Source of the DNA: JAWKHR01 sp041394725
Lineage (GTDB): Bacteria > Acidobacteriota > Vicinamibacteria > Vicinamibacterales > SCN-69-37
Assembly: GCA_041394725.1 (NCBI GenBank)
Contig: JAWKHR010000008.1
Span: forward strand, 62,001 to 126,000
Direction of reading: 5' to 3'
DNA: 64,000 bases
Of the stretch, positions 8,870 through 17,961 are shown in pieces (the first letter of the stretch is position 1; the number at the start of each line of letters is the position of its first letter). The notes beneath the pieces are model-generated. The model was not told where the DNA came from. It saw only the letters and a list, made by a program, of their open reading frames with translations, and made no database searches. Made by a program: the position numbers and the translations under genes.

Positions 8870-8890
8870 CACGTTTCGAACAAAAACGTG
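8870..8890 (-). promoter_or_regulatory. Inverted repeat upstream of the histidine kinase
   Basis: CACGTTT and AAACGTG form perfect 7-bp arms around a 7-base spacer, 36 bases upstream of the chosen kinase start. It is AT-richer than its surroundings and a plausible operator. No protein can be assigned. Confidence 0.35.
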
Positions 8891-8930
8891 AGTCATCGGG
8901 CCGGAGGGCAGGGAAAGACTAGCGCACTTG

Positions 8931-8958
8931 ATTACAAAAACAGCCGCGAATTACAAAA
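8931..8958 (-). promoter_or_regulatory. Paired ATTACAAAA direct repeats
   Basis: Two copies of ATTACAAAA begin at 8931 and 8950, a 19-base spacing, between the ABC-F stop codon and the kinase start. They are strikingly AT-rich for this genome. They could be binding sites upstream of the kinase-regulator pair, or the T-rich RNA end of the ABC-F transcript on the minus strand. Confidence 0.3.
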
Positions 8959-8961
8959 TCG

Positions 8962-11001
<2,040 letters not shown>

Positions 11002-11089
11002 GCGGCAGGTCGAGCGGGCGGGGCGGCCGTGCGGGCTGCCCGGCCCCGGAGGCACCGGACCACCTGGCGGCGGCCCGCGGGTTCGGAAA

Positions 11090-11656
11090 TCAGAGACTGA
11101 CCTGGTCGGCTGGTGGCGGACCGCCGAAGGCCCGGTCCACTTCGGACACGATCTTCGGCAGGCGGAACGGTTTCGTCAGGTAGCCGCACACACCGAGGTT
11201 GATGGCCTCGATCGCCGAGGCTTCCGTCGAGTAGCCGGTAATGATGATGATCGGCAGGTCCATCGACGAGCGACGCGCCTCGCGGATGACCGACAGGCCG
11301 TCCATGCCCGGCATCTTCAGGTCCGTGATGAGCAGGTCGTACTGATGGTCGCGAAGCCGCGCCACGGCGGCCGCGCCGTCGGTGGCGGTCTCGACCTCGT
11401 ACATGGCGTTGGTGAGTGTCTTCGCCACGAGTTCCCGCACGGACTCTTCGTCGTCGACCACGAGCACCCGGCGCGTGCGGCGCGTGCGGGGCAGCAGCCA
11501 CCGCTCGACCTCATGCCGGTGGAATCGCCACTGGCGCCCCACGCGATGCGCCGGCAGGCCCTGGTTCCGGATCAGGCGGTACACCGTCCGGAGGTTCACC
11601 TGGAGGAGCTTCTGGACCTCCTCCGTCGTCATGAGTCCTTCGTTGTTCTCGTGCAT
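11090..11656 (-). CDS. Orphan regulator: excisionase-type HTH fused to a receiver domain
   Basis: The product has an N-terminal MerR/excisionase-like helix-turn-helix (TTEEVQKLLQVNLRTVYRLI, about residues 9-55) followed by a receiver domain with the DDE acidic pair, phosphoacceptor Asp112 (ITDLKMPGMDG) and the KPF lysine. The usual order is receiver first. No histidine kinase adjoins it; the nearest one lies downstream of the ABC-F gene and has its own partner. ATG 11656 is preceded by GGAG. ATG 11632 and GTG 11701 are alternatives. It may be cotranscribed with the ABC-F gene 88 bases downstream. Confidence 0.85.
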   Translation of the reverse strand: MHENNEGLMTTEEVQKLLQVNLRTVYRLIRNQGLPAHRVGRQWRFHRHEVERWLLPRTRRTRRVLVVDDEESVRELVAKTLTNAMYEVETATDGAAAVARLRDHQYDLLITDLKMPGMDGLSVIREARRSSMDLPIIIITGYSTEASAIEAINLGVCGYLTKPFRLPKIVSEVDRAFGGPPPADQVSL

Positions 11657-11817
11657 GCGACTCCGGTGCAGGCTCGGCCGGGACAGTGTAGCATCTTGCA
11701 CATCCCGGCCACCCTGTTCCCGGAGCTTGGACTCCGGGGCGGCCCCCGGGGTTCCACGCCGCGCCCACGCCGATCCGGGCCGCGGGAGGAGCCCGGGGGG
11801 TGGTGCCCGGGTACCGA

Positions 11818-11845
11818 CTGGCAGGGGCGTTGTGCCGTCTAAGCT
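11818..11845 (+). promoter_or_regulatory. Candidate promoter for the ECF sigma operon
   Basis: CTGGCA, a 16-base spacer and TAAGCT give four of six matches to each sigma70 box. The start site would lie near 11852, about 80 bases before the sigma gene. No GGAAC-type ECF autoregulatory -35 was found here. Confidence 0.3.
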
Positions 11846-11882
11846 GACAGAACGGGGCGTGATGGCTTCCGGGCCGCGCGTT

Positions 11883-11896
11883 CCGGGACGTCCCGG
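11883..11896. promoter_or_regulatory. 14-bp perfect palindrome upstream of the sigma gene
   Basis: CCGGGACGTCCCGG is an exact palindrome 36 bases before the sigma factor ATG, downstream of the candidate promoter. It could be an operator or a small mRNA hairpin. Confidence 0.3.
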
Positions 11897-11932
11897 GGCC
11901 CCGAGGCCGTGAAGGCCTCACAACAGGGATTG

Positions 11933-12538
11933 ATGCAGCGTACCGACGAGGATCTCGTCGCCCTCGCCACGGCGGGCGACCTGGAGGCGTTCAACCAGCT
12001 GGTCGCCCGCTGGGAGCGGCCGATCTACGCCCTCGCCTATCGGACGCTGGGTCGGGAAGAGGACGCGCGCGACGTCGTCCAGGACGCCTTTCTCCGGGCC
12101 TACCGCGGCCTGAAGGGATTCAAGGGCCAGGCCAAGTTCTCCTCCTGGCTGTACCGCATCACCCTGAACCTCTGCCGCGACTGGATCCGGCGGGAACGCC
12201 GCGCGCCGATCGTGCAGACGCCGGAGGGGACCGACGCGGTCGATCTGGTGGACAGCCACAGCGATCCCGACGAATCGGTCGAGGAGCTGGTGGCGCGGCG
12301 GGAGATGTCGGCGGCCGTCGCGCGGGCGATGGCCGAGCTGCCCGAGGAGCAGCGCACCGCCATCATGCTGAAGGAGTATCACGGGCTCACGTTCCAGGAA
12401 ATCGCGGACACGCTCGATTGCCCGCTGAGCACCGTGAAGACGCGCCTCTACCAGGGGCTGTCGGTTCTTCGGCGCCGTCTGGAGCGGCGGCAGGCCGAGG
12501 AAGCCAGCCTCCGGCGGGCGACGTGGGAAAGCAGTTAG
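11933..12538 (+). CDS. ECF-type RNA polymerase sigma factor
   Basis: Extracytoplasmic-function sigma70 that directs RNA polymerase to a small regulon, normally held inactive by an anti-sigma factor. Region 2 spans about residues 20-90 (DVVQDAFLRAYRGLKGF, FSSWLYRITLNLCRDW). Region 4 spans about 130-185 (LPEEQRTAIMLKEYHGLTFQ, CPLSTVKTRLYQG). ATG 11933 has AGGGA upstream; GTG 11909 is an in-frame alternative. The anti-sigma gene starts 15 bases after the stop codon. Confidence 0.93.
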   Translation: MQRTDEDLVALATAGDLEAFNQLVARWERPIYALAYRTLGREEDARDVVQDAFLRAYRGLKGFKGQAKFSSWLYRITLNLCRDWIRRERRAPIVQTPEGTDAVDLVDSHSDPDESVEELVARREMSAAVARAMAELPEEQRTAIMLKEYHGLTFQEIADTLDCPLSTVKTRLYQGLSVLRRRLERRQAEEASLRRATWESS

Positions 12539-12553
12539 TCCGGTATCGCAGGG

Positions 12554-13297
12554 ATGCCAGCCATGTGTGACGAACGCGACCGACTCATCGGATACGTCTA
12601 CGGCGAGTGCGACAGCGAGGAACAGGCGCTGATCGACCGCCACCTCGAGGACTGCCACGTGTGCCGCGACGAGATTCGCGGCCTGCGCCGGACCCGCGAG
12701 GACCTGCTCGCGTGGGACGTCCCCGAGCATCGCTCGGTGTGGACGCCCTTCGTGCCGGCCGTCGCGCCGCCGCCGCCCTGGTATCGCCAGGTGCCGGCCT
12801 GGGCGATGGCCGCGGCCGCGAGCGTCATGTTCGTGGCGGGCGCGGCGGGGGGCGCCGCGACGCACGCGTTCCTCGCGCCGGATCCCGGCGGCGCCAGTCT
12901 GATCGCGACGGGGGCCACGACCCAGCCGGCCCGGCCGACGTCGGCCGTGCCGGTGTCGCTCTCTGACGCCGATCTCGCGCGCATCGTCGCGGCCGTGCGC
13001 GCCCAGGTGGAGCCGGACTTCGACACCCGGCTCGCCGCCGTGTCCGCGCAGGCTGCCGAGCGTCGAGTCGTTCCGGCCGCCGTCGGCCCGGGCGCCGACG
13101 CGGTCCGGGACCTGCGCGAGGCCGTCGCGAGCCTCAGGGCCGACAGCAACCGGCACGCGGACTGGATTCTGTCGCTCACCAGCGAGGTCGGCGACGTCCG
13201 CAAGAGCACCGCGAGGGAATTCGAGAGAATCGGATACGACCAGTCGATGCGCGCGCTGCTCACGAGCAGCACGGCGGGCAGCCCCGGCGGGCGCTGA
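12554..13297 (+). CDS. Membrane anti-sigma factor with zinc-binding HxxxCxxC
   Basis: Likely sequesters the sigma factor encoded just upstream. The N-terminal cytoplasmic domain has the ZAS signature His30-x3-Cys34-x2-Cys37 (HLEDCHVC). A single transmembrane helix spans about residues 78-102. The rest would be outside the cytoplasm, is Ala/Arg-rich and shows helical propensity. ATG 12554 was chosen; ATG 12563 is also possible. The length, 247 residues, is typical. No site-1 protease gene is nearby. Confidence 0.88.
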   Translation: MPAMCDERDRLIGYVYGECDSEEQALIDRHLEDCHVCRDEIRGLRRTREDLLAWDVPEHRSVWTPFVPAVAPPPPWYRQVPAWAMAAAASVMFVAGAAGGAATHAFLAPDPGGASLIATGATTQPARPTSAVPVSLSDADLARIVAAVRAQVEPDFDTRLAAVSAQAAERRVVPAAVGPGADAVRDLREAVASLRADSNRHADWILSLTSEVGDVRKSTAREFERIGYDQSMRALLTSSTAGSPGGR

Positions 13298-13358
13298 CCC
13301 GGCGGTGCGGGATCGCCGCGCACGATTCGACAGGCAGGCACGTTCAGGAGGCAGTCAG

Positions 13359-14039
13359 GTGTTCGCTCGAACCATCGTCGTAGGCATGGCAGTGGCTGTG
13401 ACGGTACCGGTGGCGGCCCAGCAGGCCGTGGTGCTCGACAACCATGCATCGATCAAGACGCAGGTCCGCTTCTTCGAGCAGATCATCCAGGGCGCCGTCC
13501 GGCGCGGCGGTGAGATGCTGGAGCAGGAGGCGCGCAAGATCGAGCCGCGGGTCGGTCTCCAGATGGCTGGCGCGCCGCTCGTGAGCGGCGTGTACCTGCC
13601 GGATCAGGGGTACCACTTCGACGCCCAGGTGCCCGACATCGGGCCGACGTCGCTCTCGATGTGGGTCTACTACGCGCAGCAGAGCCGGGCCCAGCAGCCG
13701 ACGCGGGTCGTGTCCAACGGCGGCGTGGTCGCCGATGACCCGCTCAAGGCGCCGGCGACCGACCCGACGCCGCCCTTCGACGTCGGCCGCGAGTACGGCA
13801 ACTGCGTGCGGCAGTCGCTGGTGGACGCGATGATCGACAGCTCCGGCGCCCTGCCCCTCAAGTCCGGGGAGCGGCTCACGGTGCGCGCCCGCGTGCCGCA
13901 GATCTTCCAGGACCCCCGCGTCCTGAGCAACGAACGCGAGCTGCTGCTGGTGGCCGACGGGGCGGACCTGCTGGCGTACCGACAGGGCACCCTGACGCGG
14001 GACCAGTTGAAGGACCGGATCAGGGAATATCGGTACTGA
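13359..14039 (+). CDS. Exported protein of unknown function, third gene of the ECF operon
   Basis: GTG 13359 is preceded by a strong AGGAGG. The first 21 residues form a signal peptide ending VPVAA before QQAV. The mature part, about 205 residues, has an N-terminal helical, charged region and a C-terminal region with YGNCVRQSLVDAMIDSSG and RVPQIFQDPRVLSNERELLL. I recognise no domain. Position directly after the sigma/anti-sigma pair suggests it belongs to the envelope function that the sigma factor serves. Confidence 0.75.
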   Translation: MFARTIVVGMAVAVTVPVAAQQAVVLDNHASIKTQVRFFEQIIQGAVRRGGEMLEQEARKIEPRVGLQMAGAPLVSGVYLPDQGYHFDAQVPDIGPTSLSMWVYYAQQSRAQQPTRVVSNGGVVADDPLKAPATDPTPPFDVGREYGNCVRQSLVDAMIDSSGALPLKSGERLTVRARVPQIFQDPRVLSNERELLLVADGADLLAYRQGTLTRDQLKDRIREYRY

Positions 14040-14041
14040 TC

Positions 14042-14047
14042 TACAAT
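14042..14047 (+). promoter_or_regulatory. Candidate -10 hexamer for the 14057 lipoprotein gene
   Basis: TACAAT (five of six to the -10 consensus) ends nine bases before ATG 14057, implying a leader of about three bases. No -35 or ribosome binding site is evident. Confidence 0.3.
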
Positions 14048-14056
14048 CGCCGGACC

Positions 14057-14566
14057 ATGACCATTCCGCGCGGCCGGCTGCTCGTGCTCGTGGCGCTGAT
14101 TGCCGTGGCGGCCGCGTGCGGGCGCGGCATCAGCCTCGAGCAGGACCTGGAAATCACGGACGTCTCAACCGGCTGGTACGACGACGGCATCGACCCGACC
14201 ACCACGTGGAACCACATGGTGCCGAGCGTCACCTTCAAGCTCAAGAACAACGGCTCGGAGGGCGTCAACGCCGTCCGGCTGACCCTCGCGTTCTGGGTCG
14301 ACGGCGACGACGGCGAGAAGGACTCGAAACTGGTGCGCGGCATCGGCGACGAGTCGCTCGCGCCGGGCGCCTCGACCGACGAGATCACCGTGCGCGGCAA
14401 TGTCGGCTACAACGTCGAGGGCCCGCGCGCGGACCTGTTCGCGCGGTCGGCCTTCCGTGACTGGACCGTCAAGCTCTTCGCCAGCCGCGGCGGCGCGCTC
14501 GTGCCGAAGGGCGAGTTCAAGATCGAGCGCCGCATCATCTACCAGAACGCCGGGCCGGGGCAGTGA
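14057..14566 (+). CDS. Putative lipoprotein, unknown function
   Basis: The 169-residue product has a lipoprotein signal peptide ending AVAAACG, with Cys21 as the lipidated residue. The mature domain is beta-rich with alternating hydrophobic strands (VPSVTFKLKNNGSEGVNAVR, LRGIGDE-like loops). It resembles small Ig-like or FxLYD-type lipoprotein domains that modify or stabilise envelope proteins, but I cannot name a family with confidence. The stop codon overlaps the APC permease start (GTGA), so the two are translationally coupled. Confidence 0.75.
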   Translation: MTIPRGRLLVLVALIAVAAACGRGISLEQDLEITDVSTGWYDDGIDPTTTWNHMVPSVTFKLKNNGSEGVNAVRLTLAFWVDGDDGEKDSKLVRGIGDESLAPGASTDEITVRGNVGYNVEGPRADLFARSAFRDWTVKLFASRGGALVPKGEFKIERRIIYQNAGPGQ

Positions 14567-15963
14567 GCGCCACGGCGGCGACGCCGGCCCGCTCGTCCGC
14601 GGCGACGCCCGCCCCCACCCTGGAACGCCGCCTCGGCCCCCTCGACGCGGCGGCCATCGTCATCTCCAACGTGATCGGCGGCGGCATCTTCTTCGTCCCG
14701 ATCATCGTCGCCGGACTCGTGCCCTCGGCCTGGGCGCTGCTCGGCGTGTGGCTGTTCGGCGGCGTGCTGGCGTTTGCCGGCGCGATGGCGTACGCGGAGC
14801 TGGCGACCCTCCGACCCCACGCCGGCGGTGAATACGTCTACCTGCGCGAGGCGTTCGGCCGCGGCGCCGCGTTCCTGACCGGCTGGACCTCGTTCGTCGC
14901 CGGATTCTCGGGCGCCATTGCGGCCGGCGCGGTCGCCCTCGCCGACTACCTCGGCCGGTTCATCCCGGCCGCGGGCGACAAGACCGCGCTCCTGACCATC
15001 CCGGTGCCGTTCCTGCCGCTCGTCGTCACGCCGCAGGCCATCGTGGCGATCGCCGCGATCGCCGGCCTGTCGTTCGTCCACCTCGGCGGGTCCGGTCGCG
15101 TCGTGCACAACGTGCTGGCCGTGCTCAAGGTCTCGGCGCTGGTCATCTTCATCGCGCTCGGGCTGACGGCCGGCATGGGGTCGCTCGGGCAGCTCGGCAG
15201 CACCCACGAGGTCGCGGCGCCGGCCACGGGGTGGCTGCTGGCGCTGATCCCGGTGATGTTCGCCTACTCGGGCTGGAACGCCGCCGCCTACGTCGCCGAG
15301 GAGATCCGCGACCCGGGGCGCAACGTCCCGCTCTCGCTCGCCATCGGCACGGCGGCGGTCGTGGTCGTGTACCTGGCGCTGAACGTCCTGTACTTCTACG
15401 CGCTGCCGATCTCCGAGCTGGCGAATCTCGGCGGCGCCCGCCTGACCGACGTGGTGGCCGAACGGCTGTTCGGCTTCGTGGCGGGCAACCTGATCGCGCT
15501 GTTCACGATCATCAGCATCGCGGCCAGCATCAGCGCGATGGTGCTGGCCGGCCCTCGGATCTACTACGCGATGGCGCGCGACGGCGTCTTCCTGCGCGCG
15601 GCGAGCCGCGTCCATCCGCGGTTCCGCACGCCGGTCCTCGCCATCGTGGCGCAGGCCGTCTGGAGCAGCGTGCTGGTGCTCTGCGGCACGCTGTCCGAGC
15701 TCGTGACCTATACCGGGTTCGCCGTGGTGCTCTTCGCGGCCATTGCCGTGCTCGCGCTGTTCGTGCTGCGCCGGCGCGAGCCCGAAGCCGACCGGCCGTT
15801 CAAGGCCGTCGGCTATCCCCTGGCCCCCGCGCTCTTCGTGGTGGCCAGCCTGGCGATGGTCGCCAACGAGATCTGGAACAACCCCGACACGTCGCTCGCC
15901 GGGATCGCCGTGATCCTCGCGGGCGTGCCCATCTACTGGATGTACCGGCGCCGTCGGGCCTGA
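14563..15963 (+). CDS. APC-family amino acid permease
   Basis: Inner-membrane secondary transporter of the amino acid-polyamine-organocation superfamily. The 466-residue protein has about 12 hydrophobic helices. TM1 carries the conserved unwound-helix motif VISNVIGGGIFFVP, and the consensus amphipathic region YVYLREAFGRGAAFLTGW follows TM2. Substrate cannot be read from sequence; relatives move amino acids. The GTG start overlaps the upstream lipoprotein stop codon. Confidence 0.88.
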   Translation: MSATAATPARSSAATPAPTLERRLGPLDAAAIVISNVIGGGIFFVPIIVAGLVPSAWALLGVWLFGGVLAFAGAMAYAELATLRPHAGGEYVYLREAFGRGAAFLTGWTSFVAGFSGAIAAGAVALADYLGRFIPAAGDKTALLTIPVPFLPLVVTPQAIVAIAAIAGLSFVHLGGSGRVVHNVLAVLKVSALVIFIALGLTAGMGSLGQLGSTHEVAAPATGWLLALIPVMFAYSGWNAAAYVAEEIRDPGRNVPLSLAIGTAAVVVVYLALNVLYFYALPISELANLGGARLTDVVAERLFGFVAGNLIALFTIISIAASISAMVLAGPRIYYAMARDGVFLRAASRVHPRFRTPVLAIVAQAVWSSVLVLCGTLSELVTYTGFAVVLFAAIAVLALFVLRRREPEADRPFKAVGYPLAPALFVVASLAMVANEIWNNPDTSLAGIAVILAGVPIYWMYRRRRA

Positions 15964-15966
15964 GCG

Positions 15967-16350
15967 TCAGGCCGGGTCCCGTCGCAGGAGCGCGGCGAGC
16001 GTCCACAGCGCCAGCGCGCCGTCAGTCACCGCGAACAGCAGGAAGGCCACCGGCGATCCGTGGACCAGGCGGTCCACGATGAAGAGGATCGCGCCACCGC
16101 CCTTGAGCAATGGGCCGAAGATCCAGAGGTAGGCGCGGTGCCGCTCCGGATCCCGGAGCGGCTGCAGGTAGCCCAAGCCGACGGCGATGAGGAACCAGCC
16201 GGTGAGCTGGGGGAACAGGATAGGGTCGGGGAGCGGGGCGCCGAACCACGACGCCATGCTGTCGGTCGCCAGGAGCAGGAGCAGCCCCGCCGACAGGTCG
16301 TACACGAGCGAGACGCCCGCGACGACCGACAGCATGCGCCGCGCCGTCAC
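15967..16350 (-). CDS. Small four-helix integral membrane protein
   Basis: The product has 127 residues with four hydrophobic segments at about 8-30, 45-62, 76-92 and 100-120. No catalytic motif is seen. GTG 16350 overlaps the stop codon of the PEGA gene (GTGA), so the two are coupled. Its stop lies three bases from that of the convergent permease. Function unknown. Confidence 0.7.
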   Translation of the reverse strand: MTARRMLSVVAGVSLVYDLSAGLLLLLATDSMASWFGAPLPDPILFPQLTGWFLIAVGLGYLQPLRDPERHRAYLWIFGPLLKGGGAILFIVDRLVHGSPVAFLLFAVTDGALALWTLAALLRRDPA

Positions 16351-17237
16351 TCCTTGATCTTCTTCAGCGACAGCCGCTCGGTGCGCGTGCGGCCCACTTC
16401 CACGGTGATTTCCCCCGTGTAGGTCTGGTAGCCGTCGGCCCTCAGCTCCAGCTGGTGCGTGCCGCCGTCGAGTTCGAGGTGGTTGCTCAGGCCGTTGAAG
16501 TCGTCCACCGTGCCCACCAGCGCGCCGTCGACGTAGACGCGCGCGTCCTCGGGACTGACGCGCAGCCGGACCGAGCCGGTCAGGCGTTCCGGCTCATCGT
16601 ACGTGTCCGAGTAGCCCCCGGAATACCCGCCGTAGTAGCCGTACGGATCGAAGCCGTACGGATAGAAATAAGGCGAGTACCAGCCGCCGAACCGCCACCG
16701 CGTGCTGCCGTAGTACGAGCCCCACGGATCGAAGCTCAGGTAGCCGTAGTTGTAGTACGGGTACCACCGGCCCCACGGTCCGAACAGCGGCAGGTTGACG
16801 ACGGTCGTGTCCGCGTAGGTGCGTGCCCGGGCCTTGCCGACCACGTTGCGGCCGTCGCGGCTGCGGGCGCCGGCGTCGGCGCCGAAGCCGCGGAGCGACG
16901 GGCTCGCGCCCGTGCGACCCGAGGCGCCGGTCGAAACCGAGGTGCCGCCGCCGCCGCGGCTGCTCGAGGACGAGCCGCGCGACGCGGCGGACCCGGTCGT
17001 GCGGGACCCGGCCGGCGGGCGCCGGCCCTGCGGGACTTCCCGCGCGCTGGGCGCCGGCCGCGACGTGCTGCCCATGTCGCCGCCGCTCGACGTGCTCGAC
17101 GACGCCCCGGACGAGCCTGACGAGCCGGCGCTCGACGCGCCGCCAGTCCGCGGCACCGCCTGGGCGGCGGCCGCGACCGGCAGCGCCAGGGCGCCGGCGA
17201 CGCCGAGCGTCAGCAGGAGCTGGGTTGATCTGGTCAT
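16347..17237 (-). CDS. Exported PEGA-domain protein with Ser/Gly- and Tyr-rich regions
   Basis: A signal peptide (residues 1-26, ending AAAAQA) is followed by about 85 residues of Ser/Gly-rich disorder. Next comes an aromatic segment with many Tyr, Trp and Pro (WYPYYNYGYLSFDPWGSYYG), then a C-terminal PEGA domain at about 215-290 (GSVRLRVSPEDARVYVDGAL). PEGA domains are beta-sandwich modules usually found at the cell surface. AGGAGG precedes the ATG. A surface or wall-associated role is inference. Confidence 0.82.
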   Translation of the reverse strand: MTRSTQLLLTLGVAGALALPVAAAAQAVPRTGGASSAGSSGSSGASSSTSSGGDMGSTSRPAPSAREVPQGRRPPAGSRTTGSAASRGSSSSSRGGGGTSVSTGASGRTGASPSLRGFGADAGARSRDGRNVVGKARARTYADTTVVNLPLFGPWGRWYPYYNYGYLSFDPWGSYYGSTRWRFGGWYSPYFYPYGFDPYGYYGGYSGGYSDTYDEPERLTGSVRLRVSPEDARVYVDGALVGTVDDFNGLSNHLELDGGTHQLELRADGYQTYTGEITVEVGRTRTERLSLKKIKE

Positions 17238-17366
17238 CGGAGCCTCCTCATACGTGCCGTTTCGAACAGTCTCTACCGTCGAGGATCAGTGCAACTTTAC
17301 TGCCAGACGGGTCCAGAGGTAAATGCTTGGCCCGTACGGGCTTACCTGCCGGACTGTCCCCTTCGC

Positions 17367-17395
17367 TTGCCCTCCTGCACGGACAGCACTACGAT
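17367..17395 (+). promoter_or_regulatory. Candidate sigma70 promoter for hslVU
   Basis: TTGCCC, a 17-base spacer and TACGAT each match consensus at four of six positions. The predicted start near 17402 leaves a leader of about 26 bases before hslV ATG 17428. Confidence 0.35.
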
Positions 17396-17427
17396 GCTTT
17401 TTCGGGCTGTTTCCGGCCCTCCGACCC

Positions 17428-17961
17428 ATGTCCACCACGCATGCGACCACCGTGCTCGCCGTCAGGCACCAGGACGCGCTCGTCATGGCCAGCGACGGCC
17501 AGGTCACGCTCGGCCAGACCGTCGTCAAGCACCGCGCGCGCAAGGTCCGACGGCTCTACCACGACCGGGTGCTCGCCGGCTTCGCGGGGAGTGCCGCGGA
17601 CGGCTTCGCGCTCTTCGGCCGGTTCGAGAGCCGGCTCGAGGAGCACCGCGGCAACCTCGAGCGCGCCGCGGTCGAGCTCGCGAAGGACTGGCGGACGGAC
17701 CGGGCCATGCGCCGGCTCGAGGCCATGCTGCTCGTCGGCGACGGGCGACACCTGTTCCTGCTGTCGGGCACGGGCGATCTCATCGAACCCGACGACGGCG
17801 TGATCGGCATCGGGTCCGGTGGCCCGTTCGCGATGGCGGCGGCGCGCGCGCTGACGCGCCACAGCAGCCTGTCGGCGCGCGGCATCGTCGAGGCCGCGAT
17901 GGGCATTGCCGCCGGCATCTGCATCTACACCAACGACCAGCTGGTCGTCGAAGAGCTCTGA
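17428..17961 (+). CDS. hslV: ATP-dependent protease peptidase subunit HslV
   Basis: Threonine peptidase that forms the double-hexamer core of the HslUV proteasome-like protease. The 177-residue product begins MSTTHATTVLAVRH. By analogy with family members starting HATT, the six residues through Ala6 would be removed to expose Thr7 as the nucleophile. DGQVTLGQTVVK, GFAGSAADGFALF and IGSGGPFAMAAARAL are characteristic. ATG 17428 was chosen over the longer frame from 17323 because the family signature begins there. hslU starts at the very next base after the stop codon. Confidence 0.95.
   Translation: MSTTHATTVLAVRHQDALVMASDGQVTLGQTVVKHRARKVRRLYHDRVLAGFAGSAADGFALFGRFESRLEEHRGNLERAAVELAKDWRTDRAMRRLEAMLLVGDGRHLFLLSGTGDLIEPDDGVIGIGSGGPFAMAAARALTRHSSLSARGIVEAAMGIAAGICIYTNDQLVVEEL

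Noticed and set aside
11702..11932. ECF-type autoregulatory promoter (GGAAC...CGTC) before the sigma gene
   Set aside because: No pair of boxes with suitable spacing on the plus strand; only a sigma70-like candidate was found.
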